From contig NZ_LQAQ01000099.1 of assembly GCF_001583495.1 (NCBI RefSeq), forward strand, positions 211,401-275,400: a DNA stretch of 64,000 nt, in the 5' to 3' direction. Below the pieces are notes generated by a model, which saw nothing but the letters and a program-made list of their open reading frames with translations, was not told where the DNA came from and did no database searches. Positions within the stretch are counted from its first letter, which is position 1. Each line of letters opens with the position of its first letter. The position numbers and the translations under genes were made by a program. This document shows positions 25,042 to 34,831 of the stretch, piece by piece. This DNA is from Flammeovirga sp. SJP92. GTDB lineage: Bacteria; Bacteroidota; Bacteroidia; Cytophagales; Flammeovirgaceae.

Positions 25042-27867
25042 CTAAGCGTTTTGCATTGCCGATTGTAAGTATTGTGCAGTGTATCCATCTTTGATCTTGA
25101 TCAGCTCGTCAGGCTTTCCTTCAAAAACAATAGTACCGCCATTTTTACCACCTTCAGGTCCAATATCAATCACCCAATCTGCCGTTTTGATCACTTCCAC
25201 ATTGTGTTCAATGATGATGGCTGAATGCCCTTTGTCAATCAGAGCATTAATAGATTTCATTAGTTTATCGATATCATGGAAATGAAGTCCTGTTGTAGGT
25301 TCGTCAAAGATAAACAATACTTTTTCACTTTCCTTCAATGTTCCTTTTGCTAGGAAAGAAGCCAACTTTACTCTTTGTGCTTCACCGCCACTGAGCGTAT
25401 TAGAAGACTGTCCTAGTTGAACGTATCCTAAACCAACATCAAGTAATGGTTGAAGACGTTGGATAATTTTCTTTTGATCACTGAAAAACTCTACAGCTTC
25501 ATCAACACTCATGCGTAAAATGTCAGAGATGCTTTTCTCCTTATATTTTACATCCAGAATTTCCTTCTTGAAGCGATCTCCATTACAACTTTCACATGGA
25601 AGATAAATATCCGCCATAAATTGCATCTCGATTTTTGTTGTTCCCTCACCTTGACAAGCTTCACACCTTCCTCCATCTACATTGAAAGAGAAAAAGGCAG
25701 GTTTATAGCCTCTTTGAGTGGATAGTTCTTGTTTGGAGAACAGCTCTCGGATGGCATCGTAGGCTTTTACATAAGTAACAGGGTTGGATCTTGAAGACTT
25801 ACCTATAGGATTTTGGTCTACAAATTCCACTCTGTTGATGGATGAAATATTACCATCAATCTGGTCAACCTTTGGCTTTTCATCTGTGTGCTGTCCCATC
25901 GCTCTTAATAAAGCTGGGGTAAGGCACTTTTTAACCAATGTAGATTTTCCTGATCCAGAAACACCCGTAATACAGGTCACTGTTCCTAGTGGGAATTTTA
26001 CATCTATATTTTTAAGATTGTTTTCTCTTGCTCCTTTGATCTCAATGTACTCATTCCATTTTCTTCGTTTTTCAGGAGTTGGAATAGTCGCTTTTCCACT
26101 CAAATAACGAGTGGTATGAGAGGTGTCTGGGTTTTCTATTGCTTCTTGGATTGTACCTTGAAAACGTAATTCACCCCCATAAGTACCGGCATCAGGTCCA
26201 ATGTCAATGATCTGATCGGCGGCTTTCATTACTTCTTCTTCATGCTCTACTACAATCACTGTATTGCCGAGTTTCTTTAATTCTAAAAGAACAGAAATCA
26301 GGTTTTGAGTATCTCTAGGATGAAGACCAATACTAGGTTCATCTAGAATATACATAGAACCTACCAAAGCACTACCCAGAGAAGTGGCTAATTTGATACG
26401 TTGGTACTCACCACCCGAAAGCGTTGAGGTAAGTCGATTGAGTGTAAGGTATCCCAACCCGACTTTATTCATGTATTTTAAGCGGTTTTTGATTTCCGCC
26501 AATAAGCGGTCCGCAATTTTATGATCATGTTCGCTGAGCTGTATGTTATTGAAGAATACTTCACTTTCTGCAATTGGCATTAATACAACATCCACAATAG
26601 ACTTGCCATCTACTTTTACATATGAAGCATCTTTTCTCAATCTTGAACCATGACATTCAGGACAGGTTGTTCTACCTCTGTATCTAGAAAGCATTACTCT
26701 GTACTGAATTTTATGTTTCTTTGATTCTAAATGATCAAAGAAAGCATTGATGCCTTTAAACTTCCCTTTTCCTTTCCAAAGGATGTCTTTTTCATCAACA
26801 GATAATTCACTGTAAGATCTGAAAATAGGGAAATTGGTTTCGTGTGCAGTATCTAAGAGAGGTTTCAGCCACTTTTTCATCGTTTCTGTTCTCCAAGGAA
26901 TGATGGCATCATCAACAATAGAAAGTGATTTGTCAGGAATCACTAAATCTTCGTCAATACCCAATACTTTACCAAAACCCTCACATCTTTTACAAGCTCC
27001 ATAAGGGTTATTGAAGCTGAATAAATTGACACTTGGTTCTTCGAAAAGCATTCCATCAGCCTCAAATTTATCAGAGAATGTTTTGATAATACTCTCTTCA
27101 CCTCTTTTTACAAATTCGATTTTACACTCTCCTCTACCTTCAAATAATGCTGTTTGAACAGAATCTGCAATTCTGAATTGATTTTCTTCATCCCCTTTTT
27201 TTACAGCATTTCTATCGATCAGCATTTCAAGGTCATCCAAAACAATCTTCTCACCTTTATCCAATTGATCCAAAAGCTCTTCGATATATACAATATCTCC
27301 CTTCATAATCACTCTGGTGAAACCTTGCTGAAGTAATAATTTCAATACTACATCAATGGCTCTTCCTTCTTGTAACCCAAGTGGGCACGATACTATAAAT
27401 CGGCTCCCTTCATCAAAGGAATAGATATAATTCACAATATCGGTAACGGATGATTTAGCTACTTCTTGCCCAGAAATAGGAGAGAAGGTTTTACCAATTC
27501 TAGCAAAAAGGAGTTTGAGGTAATCGTAGATTTCAGTGGTAGTACCCACTGTAGATCTAGGGTTTTTGGTAGAAACTTTCTGTTCTACAGCAATGGCAGG
27601 GCAGATACCTCTGATGTATTCTACCTCCGGTTTCTCCATTCTCCCTAAAAATTGACGAGCATAGGAACTTAGACTTTCCACATACATTCTTTGGCCTTCC
27701 GCAAAGAGTGTATCAAAAGCCAATGATGATTTACCAGACCCAGAAACACCTGTGACTACCACAAAACTATTTCTTGGGATGGCAACATCAACACTTTTCA
27801 AGTTGTTTACTTTTGCCCCTTTAACAATAATAAAATCTTTAGGATTTAATTGATCTACCGACTGCAT
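25042..27867 (-). CDS. uvrA: excinuclease ABC subunit A
   Basis: 941 residues from ATG 27867 (MQSVDQLNPKDFIIVKGAKV), the usual UvrA N-terminus; the frame extends further upstream but unlike the family. UvrA detects DNA damage and loads UvrB in nucleotide excision repair. Two ABC modules are present with Walker A GVSGSGKSSLAFD and GVSGSGKSTLV and signatures LSGGEYQRIKLA and LSGGEAQRVKLA. Zinc ligands are in CKRCEGFG, CPECHGSRL, CEACQGEG and CESCNGDRF. It leads the operon with the CobC-like phosphatase and scpA. Confidence 0.96.
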   Translation of the reverse strand: MQSVDQLNPKDFIIVKGAKVNNLKSVDVAIPRNSFVVVTGVSGSGKSSLAFDTLFAEGQRMYVESLSSYARQFLGRMEKPEVEYIRGICPAIAVEQKVSTKNPRSTVGTTTEIYDYLKLLFARIGKTFSPISGQEVAKSSVTDIVNYIYSFDEGSRFIVSCPLGLQEGRAIDVVLKLLLQQGFTRVIMKGDIVYIEELLDQLDKGEKIVLDDLEMLIDRNAVKKGDEENQFRIADSVQTALFEGRGECKIEFVKRGEESIIKTFSDKFEADGMLFEEPSVNLFSFNNPYGACKRCEGFGKVLGIDEDLVIPDKSLSIVDDAIIPWRTETMKKWLKPLLDTAHETNFPIFRSYSELSVDEKDILWKGKGKFKGINAFFDHLESKKHKIQYRVMLSRYRGRTTCPECHGSRLRKDASYVKVDGKSIVDVVLMPIAESEVFFNNIQLSEHDHKIADRLLAEIKNRLKYMNKVGLGYLTLNRLTSTLSGGEYQRIKLATSLGSALVGSMYILDEPSIGLHPRDTQNLISVLLELKKLGNTVIVVEHEEEVMKAADQIIDIGPDAGTYGGELRFQGTIQEAIENPDTSHTTRYLSGKATIPTPEKRRKWNEYIEIKGARENNLKNIDVKFPLGTVTCITGVSGSGKSTLVKKCLTPALLRAMGQHTDEKPKVDQIDGNISSINRVEFVDQNPIGKSSRSNPVTYVKAYDAIRELFSKQELSTQRGYKPAFFSFNVDGGRCEACQGEGTTKIEMQFMADIYLPCESCNGDRFKKEILDVKYKEKSISDILRMSVDEAVEFFSDQKKIIQRLQPLLDVGLGYVQLGQSSNTLSGGEAQRVKLASFLAKGTLKESEKVLFIFDEPTTGLHFHDIDKLMKSINALIDKGHSAIIIEHNVEVIKTADWVIDIGPEGGKNGGTIVFEGKPDELIKIKDGYTAQYLQSAMQNA

Positions 27868-28262
27868 ATAAGAATGGATATTTACTGAACTACAGAGTAT
27901 AAAATTAAGCGATCTCTCTCTATTTTTGACTATCAAATAAGAAATATCTACATCATTTTTTGAAAAAGGGCTTTAATTCTTTCACGGTGAAAAAAATCTA
28001 ATAAAAATCATGTCAGTTTTTTTTAAATGCTAATAGTTTTTATGATTTTTGAACGGTTACTTCTACAATTGAGTATTCGAAATGTGGATTCAATTGTTTT
28101 TTAAGTGCAGAGAAAGTGTTTCAAGCATACTTTAAGTATTCATGTTACTTTATATAAATTACCGCACACACTCAAGCGAAAATTTTTCTTCCTATTTTTT
28201 AGTTTGTCGAAGAGCATATCTTGATTGTGTTTGAAAGTACATCTTACTATAATTTTTTAAGA
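27868..28262. other. divergent spacer between uvrA and plsC
   Basis: 395 bases, strongly AT-rich, holding the promoters of both operons. I see no gene and no convincing TTG/TAnnTTTG pair. A TTG-started extension of the acyltransferase frame (28221) enters it but lacks support. Confidence 0.4.
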
Positions 28263-29009
28263 ATGGCATTTATTCTAAAACTATATTTGATTTGGGGAGT
28301 CAGTATTTTTGCATTAGGATTGATATTGCTTTATCCATTTTTTGCTATCATTATCTGGTCTTCCAATGAAAAACTACTAAAATCAACTTATTATTTCAAT
28401 AGATTATGGGCTAGGTTTACTTACTTCATGATCTTTGTTCCTGTGACACGTATTAGAAAAGCTAAACTCAATACCAAAGCGTCTTATGTTTTTGTGTCTA
28501 ATCATTCTTCTTTCTTGGATATTCCAGCTATTCAGTTGATTGTAAATCAATTTGTGGTTTTTTTAGGGAAACGAAGTTTGGCCACAGCTCCTTTGTTTGG
28601 GTGGATGTTCAGAAACCTACACATCTGTGTGGATAGAGGTAACCCTGAAAAAACAGAAGAGATGTTTAGAAAATGCCTCAATAAGCTGAATCAAGGTTTC
28701 AGCATTGGTGTTTTTCCAGAGGGTACACAAAACAGAACACCGCCAACATTGAATAAGTTTAAGGATGGTGCGTTTATCATTGCTATTCGTTCACAAAAGC
28801 CTGTGGTGCCGATTACCATTGTAACAAATTGGAAGATTTGGCCAGCATTAGCTCCAAGATTGTCATGGTCACCTTTGATACTTGTCCAACACGAACCCAT
28901 TTCAACGGAGGGAATGACACTTAATGATGTGGCAACCTTACGGGATCAAGTGAAGGAAGTGATTGAATCAGAACTAAAATTACGTTATCCAAAAGAATAT
29001 AATTTGTAA
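28263..29009 (+). CDS. plsC: 1-acyl-sn-glycerol-3-phosphate acyltransferase
   Basis: 248 residues from ATG 28263. The enzyme adds the second acyl chain to lysophosphatidic acid at the inner membrane. An N-terminal membrane helix (about 5-30) precedes the catalytic HX4D motif NHSSFLD with His81 and Asp86. The glycerophosphate-binding segment is FPEGTQNR near 155, and VPITIV completes the pattern. The family includes lysophospholipid acyltransferases with other substrates, so the name is by family. gatC follows 80 bases downstream on the same strand. Confidence 0.9.
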   Translation: MAFILKLYLIWGVSIFALGLILLYPFFAIIIWSSNEKLLKSTYYFNRLWARFTYFMIFVPVTRIRKAKLNTKASYVFVSNHSSFLDIPAIQLIVNQFVVFLGKRSLATAPLFGWMFRNLHICVDRGNPEKTEEMFRKCLNKLNQGFSIGVFPEGTQNRTPPTLNKFKDGAFIIAIRSQKPVVPITIVTNWKIWPALAPRLSWSPLILVQHEPISTEGMTLNDVATLRDQVKEVIESELKLRYPKEYNL

Positions 29010-29089
29010 AATATTGATGTAAATTTTACAGAATTATTAAAAAATGACGTAATTAGTGTTTTAGAGTGAAAAATTAAGCTATTTATTTT

Positions 29090-29377
29090 ATGATTATTGA
29101 TAAAGAAGCTATAGAGAAAATTGCTCATTTGGCTCGTTTGGAAATGGATGAGAAGAGTGAGGAAAAAATGCTGAAGAGCATGAATGAAATTGTGGAATGG
29201 GTAGCAAAATTAGAAGAGGTTGATACTGAAGGTGTAGCACCTCTAACTCACATGACACAAGAGCAAAGCGTTTGGAGAGAAGATAAAGCTGAATATACGC
29301 TTAGTCACGAAGATGCTTTGAAAAATGCGCCGAAGAAAGATGCGGACTTTTTCAGAGTACCTAAAGTATTAGACTAA
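29090..29377 (+). CDS. gatC: Asp-tRNA(Asn)/Glu-tRNA(Gln) amidotransferase subunit C
   Basis: 95 residues, the normal GatC length. The family pattern is complete: IEKIAHLARLEMDEKSEEKM at 9-28, MNEIVEWVAKLEEVDTEGV in the middle and LRED-like WREDKAEYTLSHEDALKNAP followed by FFRVPKVLD at the end. GatC wraps the GatA/GatB pair that makes Gln-tRNA(Gln) or Asn-tRNA(Asn). gatA and gatB are not in the window, which is common outside Firmicutes. A strong terminator follows. Confidence 0.95.
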   Translation: MIIDKEAIEKIAHLARLEMDEKSEEKMLKSMNEIVEWVAKLEEVDTEGVAPLTHMTQEQSVWREDKAEYTLSHEDALKNAPKKDADFFRVPKVLD

Positions 29378-29394
29378 GACGGTTATTCAAATTA

Positions 29395-29436
29395 AAAACT
29401 CCTTAAGTTCAAGTAGAGCTTAAGGAGTTTTTTTTA
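29395..29436 (+). terminator. intrinsic terminator, possibly bidirectional
   Basis: A 13-bp perfect stem AAAACTCCTTAAG/CTTAAGGAGTTTT with an 11-base loop and a T8 run. It ends gatC and lies 12 bases from the stop of the convergent dehydrogenase gene. Confidence 0.9.
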
Positions 29437-29447
29437 CGCTTGTTTCT

Positions 29448-30344
29448 TTATACTTTTAAAAAGGATTCCCGACTATGTGTAGGGTTGGGGTATTTGTAAA
29501 AACCTTCACCTGAGATAATACCTAATTTACCCTCTTTAATATATTTATTATTTATAAAGTCAGCATTTGAAATACGCTGTGGATCGTTCTCTTTTTCCCC
29601 TAAATATTTTTCGATATTATATACCGTATCTAACCCCACAGCATCCATAATTACAAAAGGTCCATATTTGTTGCCAATTGACATCCATGATCTATCAATG
29701 TCTTCAAAAGAAGCAATTCCTTTCTGAAACATGGTTAATGCAGATGACAACATTGGAATAAGAAGAGAATTTAAAATATAACCACTATTTTCTTTTTGTA
29801 ATACAATAGGTAATATGTCCAGTGCTTTTATAAAATTGATCAGAGTTTCGATGACGAGTAAATCAGTGTCAGGGTGCCCCATAATTTCCACAAGGCTATT
29901 CTCCCAAATTCTATTGGTGAAATGGGCGCCGACAAATTGTTGTGGATATTTGAAATGAGGAGCTAGATCGCTCGGAACAAAAGAATCACTATTGGAGGCG
30001 ATAATAGTATACGGTGAAATGTATTGCGAAATTTTATGATAGAAATCTATTTTAGATTCCATTTTTTCAGGAATTGATTCAATAAGAAGGTCACAGTCAG
30101 TGATGGCTTCTTCAATGTTGCTGGTGTAACGTATTTGTGCTAAAATATTTTCAGCTTCAAGCTCACTGATCATATTTTTTTCTACAAATGTTGATGCAAA
30201 CTTCTCATGAAGTACCTTGCCAATCTCTAAACCAATATCTGAGGCATCATATAATATCACGGAATAGCCTTTGAAGGCTATGTACCAAGAAATTTCAGCA
30301 CCCAAAGTGTCAGAGCCAGCAATAGTGATAGTTGTAAAAAACAT
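29448..30344 (-). CDS. 3-hydroxyacyl-CoA dehydrogenase-like protein with altered NAD motif
   Basis: 298 residues, the length of a stand-alone 3-hydroxybutyryl-CoA dehydrogenase. The Rossmann start is TITIAGSDTLGAEISWYIA, where the family's GxGxxG has become GSDTLG (second Gly replaced). The catalytic His is kept in QFVGAHFTNR but the following FNP has become TNR. SNTSS has become ASNSDSF. The C-terminal helical domain has YGPFVIMDAVGLDTVYNI, close to the usual 'GPf.l.DliGLD'. Activity may be changed or weak. It stands alone; the degenerate crotonase at 4680 is the only other beta-oxidation-like gene here. Confidence 0.8.
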   Translation of the reverse strand: MFFTTITIAGSDTLGAEISWYIAFKGYSVILYDASDIGLEIGKVLHEKFASTFVEKNMISELEAENILAQIRYTSNIEEAITDCDLLIESIPEKMESKIDFYHKISQYISPYTIIASNSDSFVPSDLAPHFKYPQQFVGAHFTNRIWENSLVEIMGHPDTDLLVIETLINFIKALDILPIVLQKENSGYILNSLLIPMLSSALTMFQKGIASFEDIDRSWMSIGNKYGPFVIMDAVGLDTVYNIEKYLGEKENDPQRISNADFINNKYIKEGKLGIISGEGFYKYPNPTHSRESFLKV

Positions 30345-30861
30345 ATAACAAAAGGTGGAGTTACAATGTAGTAGTGATTATTTATTCCGATAAATTAGAA
30401 CATTAATATACCAAAATAAAAATGAAATCTAATAAAGATAAAGAGGTTGTTTTGAAAGAAAAGATGCATGAGAGAACCTTTTTTATGCTCATCACATAAT
30501 AACCTTCACAATCACAGGTGGAAATAAATTTCACACTGAGAAAATTGTATCTTAAAAAGGTAACTTTTATAGCGTTAGATCTTTTTCAGTGAAACTTTCT
30601 TCTAAAGGAGATAATCTGCTTTTTTATGGTTTTTAGGCTGTTTTTTTATATCGATCAATGTTCTTTCTCTATAGGATGTAACAATTTATCACTTACTGAT
30701 TTTCTTTTTTTACGGTGTAGCACTATGTTATGTAAATTTTAAATTATTACCTTTGGTTCACTAATATAAAGCAACATTGCTACTTTCTACTTTTTAATTT
30801 TCGCCTTAGTATTAGGACACTCGCCTGGTACAACTCAAAATTTTTATTAAATAAATCTATT
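30345..30861. other. divergent spacer with a -7 box for the downstream lipoprotein
   Basis: 517 bases without a gene. The Bacteroidota -7 box TACCTTTG at 30748-30755 on the plus strand would give a leader of about 100 bases before the ATG 30862. Nothing else recognisable. Confidence 0.45.
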
Positions 30862-32637
30862 ATGAAAGAGCTAACGAAAGCAAGTTTATTGCTATTACTC
30901 GCATTCATTGGTTTCTCGTGTCAACACAAAAATGAGGAGCTGACTAATGTAAGTGAAGAACTGTATTCTAGTTTGAGAATGCCGTTCAATCAAAGAGTAT
31001 TTTTGTTAAATTCAGCCAATGGAAAATCTATTATTTATGAAGTGAATTATGATTTCCAAGGATTACAAGGAGAGGCAACTCTAACAGAATTAGAGACCTC
31101 AGAACAAATTCCTGCCGGAGGCCACATGTGTATTTCACCTGATAATAAATACATCACTGTTGTGGTGGCTAAAAAGAGTAAAATCTTTTTAGTAGATATT
31201 GAAACAGGTGAGGTAAGATCTTCTATTCTGATGGGATATAAGCACCATCAGTTGAATACAAGTATTGATCAAGTGAGAGCAAATCCTCAAGCTTATTACA
31301 TGAGAAAAATTGGTGGTATCACGCAGGTAGATGTTGATCAGGAAGGTTACCTATTCATTGCTGGTAAAGCTGGTTTTTATAGAGTAGTTTCTGATAAAGG
31401 AAATGGAACTGTGGACCCTTCAGGTATTAATACAGGGAAAGATATTTGGACAGAAATCTGGAATAGACAAGATCCTTCATTGAGCAACAATGAAAATTGG
31501 GTACATGCTTTAGAATATAAGTTCTCAAATAATCTAGAAGTTGAATCAACAGAAGATGGTGAAGAATACTTTGAAGATGTTACACCATTTAATCCTAAAA
31601 AAGTGCGTTTCCAAGGTGGTGATATTTTGTTTACTCAAAATGCTTCTGAAACAGATGGCTTTGAGCAACAACGATTGATCTCTTTCTCGCAATGGAAAGG
31701 TGGTACTGCAATTTACCTTGAGCTTCAATGGAACTATGAAACAATGGAGATCTCTTTTGATGCAGGAAAAATATTTGGAGGTTTGAACAAGGCAAGAGAT
31801 CCAGAGACTAAGAGCAGAAGTAGAAGAGCAGGCAGGGTAACAGGTGCTGCTTTAACAGGCGATAACTTAGTGATGACATCTCACCATAAAAGTAACAACT
31901 TACAGTTGAGAACGCTGGACGGTGAAATTGTAGATGCTGAAATTGCCATGCAGATGAGTGATGGAAGCCCAGGTTTGGTTCACAATTGGGGTGATATGGC
32001 TTCTACACAGGCTTTTGATAAAAATACGTCTAACACTTCAAGCTTAAGCAACAAAGAGTTAAATGGAGAATATTACAATGCTTGGTACAGAGGAGATTTG
32101 CCAAATCATCAATATGCCGAGGTGAAAATTTATCGTCCGGGAATTAATGTGGAGCAGTATGAAGTTTTAGATTTATCAGAAGATAATCATAACATCTCTA
32201 CACAATCTAGACGTAATTCAGCAAATGCTGACATTGCAGATTACAGTAAGAACGGAAGTAAGTTTGTTTCTCTTGGAGGTGGTACAATTTTAATGCGTTT
32301 CCCATCTAATGTTATGATTAATGAAAACACAGTTCTTCAAGTGGTTGAAACTTCCTGGAACAAATCAGCGGAGTATGCTACAATAGAGGATGCTTTCAAT
32401 GCTTATGGTGAAAAAGCAGAAGTATCTATTCTTATCGGCAACAATGCAAGATATTTCAGTGATGAGTTATTAAATGATCCAAATTGGGTGTCTCTTGGTC
32501 ATGCATCAATTGCTAATAATGAGTTTGATTTAGGAACTTATTCTGGAGAATTTACTTGGGTGAAAATTGAAGACAACGCTTCTGATACACCTGACGGGTT
32601 TGATGTAAACTTTATATCTACTTTTGATAATCAATAA
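30862..32637 (+). CDS. large lipoprotein, beta-propeller-like, hypothetical
   Basis: 591 residues. The signal MKELTKASLLLLLAFIGFSC ends in a lipobox with Cys20. Residues about 60-120 contain propeller-like blades (AGGHMCISPDNKYITVVVAK, then KIFLVDIETGEVRSS), and VDVDQEGYLFIAGKAGFYRV near 155-175 is similar. The C-terminal third (about 480-591) has a discoidin-like feel (NVLQVVETSWN-type, FSDELLNDPNWVSLG, then GEFTWVKIEDNAS), ending in DGFDVNFIS. No catalytic motif. Location would be the outer membrane or surface. It is a single-gene unit with its own terminator. Function unknown. Confidence 0.75.
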   Translation: MKELTKASLLLLLAFIGFSCQHKNEELTNVSEELYSSLRMPFNQRVFLLNSANGKSIIYEVNYDFQGLQGEATLTELETSEQIPAGGHMCISPDNKYITVVVAKKSKIFLVDIETGEVRSSILMGYKHHQLNTSIDQVRANPQAYYMRKIGGITQVDVDQEGYLFIAGKAGFYRVVSDKGNGTVDPSGINTGKDIWTEIWNRQDPSLSNNENWVHALEYKFSNNLEVESTEDGEEYFEDVTPFNPKKVRFQGGDILFTQNASETDGFEQQRLISFSQWKGGTAIYLELQWNYETMEISFDAGKIFGGLNKARDPETKSRSRRAGRVTGAALTGDNLVMTSHHKSNNLQLRTLDGEIVDAEIAMQMSDGSPGLVHNWGDMASTQAFDKNTSNTSSLSNKELNGEYYNAWYRGDLPNHQYAEVKIYRPGINVEQYEVLDLSEDNHNISTQSRRNSANADIADYSKNGSKFVSLGGGTILMRFPSNVMINENTVLQVVETSWNKSAEYATIEDAFNAYGEKAEVSILIGNNARYFSDELLNDPNWVSLGHASIANNEFDLGTYSGEFTWVKIEDNASDTPDGFDVNFISTFDNQ

Positions 32638-32660
32638 TAATTGATTGATATTTTGATATA

Positions 32661-32700
32661 AAAACGGGCCATTTCATGAAAGTGAAATGGCCCGTTTTTT
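32661..32700 (+). terminator. intrinsic terminator
   Basis: A perfect 16-bp stem AAAACGGGCCATTTCA/TGAAATGGCCCGTTTT with an 8-base span containing the loop and a T6 run. It can act for the lipoprotein gene and, through its A-run, for the convergent gene 32728-33219. Confidence 0.92.
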
Positions 32701-32727
32701 GGCAGTTTGTTGTATTTTTTGGTAGAA

Positions 32728-33219
32728 CTAAAGATTATTGACCAATGGTAATTCTTGTGTCATACTCAAGTCAATTACTGTATTCAGTTGTCCCATAATT
32801 TGTACAAAACGAGCGGCAGTTTGAGTAGAAACTACTTTTTTCATCGCCTTGAAATATTTTTGATTTAATGTGATTTCTTTTTTGTTCAGCTTAAAACTGG
32901 CATTCATCAACTCTTCAGTTCTTTTCTCATCCAATGTTTCAAAGCTTTCAGCATATTCTTTCAATAAAGCATATTGCTCATTTAAAAGCTGACTTTGCTC
33001 GTATTCATATTTATCATAAACAGGCCAGAATTGTTCTGCCTCCGCTTCCGATAAATTCATATTTTCTTTAAGAACTCCTCTTTTCTCCGCTTTAATTAAT
33101 GTTTTTATCGTTTCAAAGTCCATATTCTGACCTTGAACCTTGCTAGTATAAGAAGGAGTTTGAGCATACAGATTGAAGCATACAAAAAGAGCGACGATAG
33201 TACCAATAAGTTTTTTCAT
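32728..33219 (-). CDS. periplasmic helical protein, Spy/CpxP-like outline
   Basis: 163 residues with a signal peptide ending FNLYAQ (about 1-20). The rest is almost all helix, with AEKRGVLKENMNLSEAEAEQ, then FWPVYDKYEYEQSQLLNEQY, then long charged helices to about 140. The 'lsdeea..FWpvYdkY..e...l' phrase is common in small Bacteroidota envelope proteins and resembles the two-helix repeat layout of Spy/CpxP chaperones; whether it is that family is not certain. A second small helical exported protein lies at 37945-38388. Stand-alone gene. Confidence 0.7.
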   Translation of the reverse strand: MKKLIGTIVALFVCFNLYAQTPSYTSKVQGQNMDFETIKTLIKAEKRGVLKENMNLSEAEAEQFWPVYDKYEYEQSQLLNEQYALLKEYAESFETLDEKRTEELMNASFKLNKKEITLNQKYFKAMKKVVSTQTAARFVQIMGQLNTVIDLSMTQELPLVNNL

Positions 33220-33395
33220 AATATCTTGTTATCTTATATTTTCAGTTTTTATCAACGTTATAAAACGCACTGAGTTCCTAAATGAGTATTAATAAAGGTA
33301 AATGCTTAATTAAATATCCTAAAAAGAAAGGTAAAAAATAAATTATAGTGTACCCACATTGAGTGTTTATCTTAATAATTATAATCTCTATAAGA

Positions 33396-34589
33396 CTATT
33401 CCTTTTTACTAAGCCACTCTTCAGGATCTAATTTTTCCCCTTCCATATTCCAAATCTGAAATTGTATTTCAAAAGTACCATCTGCATTTTGTCCTGCATT
33501 GCCAAGTTTTGAGTTAATGGAAACAACATCGCCTACCTTTACATTGACTTTGTTGAGTTTGGAATAAACCGTAAAGAAATTATCATGTCTAAGCATGATC
33601 ACATTCTGTAAGTTGGGAACTTTTGTTACAGCTGTGACTACTCCACTGAATACACTTTTTACAATAGCATTTGGTTTCACTCTAAGGTCAATACCATGGT
33701 TTTCAATGGTCACTCCAGAAAGAATGGGGTGGGGACGAACGCCAAAATGATTTGTAATCATACCACCTTCCACAGGCCATTTCAGTAAGCCTTTTGTTTC
33801 TAGGAAGCTTTTGGTTGTGACGTTCTTATTGTTGATTTTATTTTCAGCAGTTGCAGTAACTTCTATTTCGTCTTCAAAAATATTTCCTTCTTTTGAAACA
33901 TTAGATGTCAATGCCAGCATCTGTCTTTGAAGTTCAGACAAGGCTTTTCTGTCCTTTTCAAGCTGTACGATTAATTCTCTTTCCTTAAGCTTCAAGTCGC
34001 TGACTACTTTGGTTTGTCGTTCTTTCAAAGACTTAAGTTGTAAAAGTTGAACTCTTTCTTCTTCTAGTAAAGCAAAGGATTCTTTATTTCTAGCTTCAAT
34101 TTCCTCTTTCTTATTGATCAGTAATTCTTGAGATCTTTCAATTTCTAAAATCTGTTTTTTCCTGACATCTTTGTAGTGCTCAAGGTAATTGGCCCTGCGG
34201 ACAAATTGTGTAAAATTTTCACTCGAAAAAATATAAGCAAGTTGTTGAAAATCGCCTCCAGTTTTATACGCAGCATAAACGAGTTCAGCGTATTCTTCTT
34301 TTAAAAGTTCAATTTTTCGTTGCAGTGAATCAGCTACAATGATGGCTTCTTTTTCCTCATTTTGTGCTTCTGTGATTCTATTTTGAATTTGATGTAGATA
34401 ATGTTCACGCCCTTCAATTTGTGCTTCAATATCATTGAGTTCACTTAAAGAAGCTTCTTTCTTATATTGAGTATCGTCTAAAATAGCCTTTGTTTTTGCA
34501 ATTTTATCTTTAGCTAATTTAATGTCTTTCTGAGCTAAAAGGGAATGAGCGATAAATGTTATTAAAAATATTAAAGCTATTTTTTTCAT
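33396..34589 (-). CDS. EnvC-like murein hydrolase activator (coiled coil plus degenerate M23 domain)
   Basis: 397 residues from ATG 34589; the six-codon extension starts at TTG. A signal peptide (about 1-20, HSLLAQ) is followed by a coiled coil of about 210 residues and a LytM/M23 domain (about 275-395). In the domain the first zinc ligands remain (FGVRPHP and ENHGIDLRV), but the HxH of active peptidases is replaced by YSKLNKV. Loss of the zinc site is what defines EnvC-type activators, which switch on amidases at the division site instead of cutting peptidoglycan. The start of the coiled coil directly after the signal also fits EnvC. Confidence 0.9.
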   Translation of the reverse strand: MKKIALIFLITFIAHSLLAQKDIKLAKDKIAKTKAILDDTQYKKEASLSELNDIEAQIEGREHYLHQIQNRITEAQNEEKEAIIVADSLQRKIELLKEEYAELVYAAYKTGGDFQQLAYIFSSENFTQFVRRANYLEHYKDVRKKQILEIERSQELLINKKEEIEARNKESFALLEEERVQLLQLKSLKERQTKVVSDLKLKERELIVQLEKDRKALSELQRQMLALTSNVSKEGNIFEDEIEVTATAENKINNKNVTTKSFLETKGLLKWPVEGGMITNHFGVRPHPILSGVTIENHGIDLRVKPNAIVKSVFSGVVTAVTKVPNLQNVIMLRHDNFFTVYSKLNKVNVKVGDVVSINSKLGNAGQNADGTFEIQFQIWNMEGEKLDPEEWLSKKE

Positions 34590-34831
34590 TAATTGATTTA
34601 TATACAAGACCTGAAAAAGTGAATCACAAAGAGTCGAAATGACTTTTTCTTCATAGGAGAAAAATGACTTAATTCTTATTTTTTCCTCTATTCTGAGGAA
34701 TATCAGTCAATCACTTATCTTTATTGAAAATAATATTTAAAAGTGCTAAGTCAAAAATAGTATAAAGTAATTTTGATTTAGTCCTTCAACATATTTATAT
34801 AAAAAATCGTACCTCTATTAAAAATTAACAA

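Noticed and set aside
33396..34607. Active M23 endopeptidase
   Set aside because: The HxH zinc ligands are missing, so an activator is preferred.
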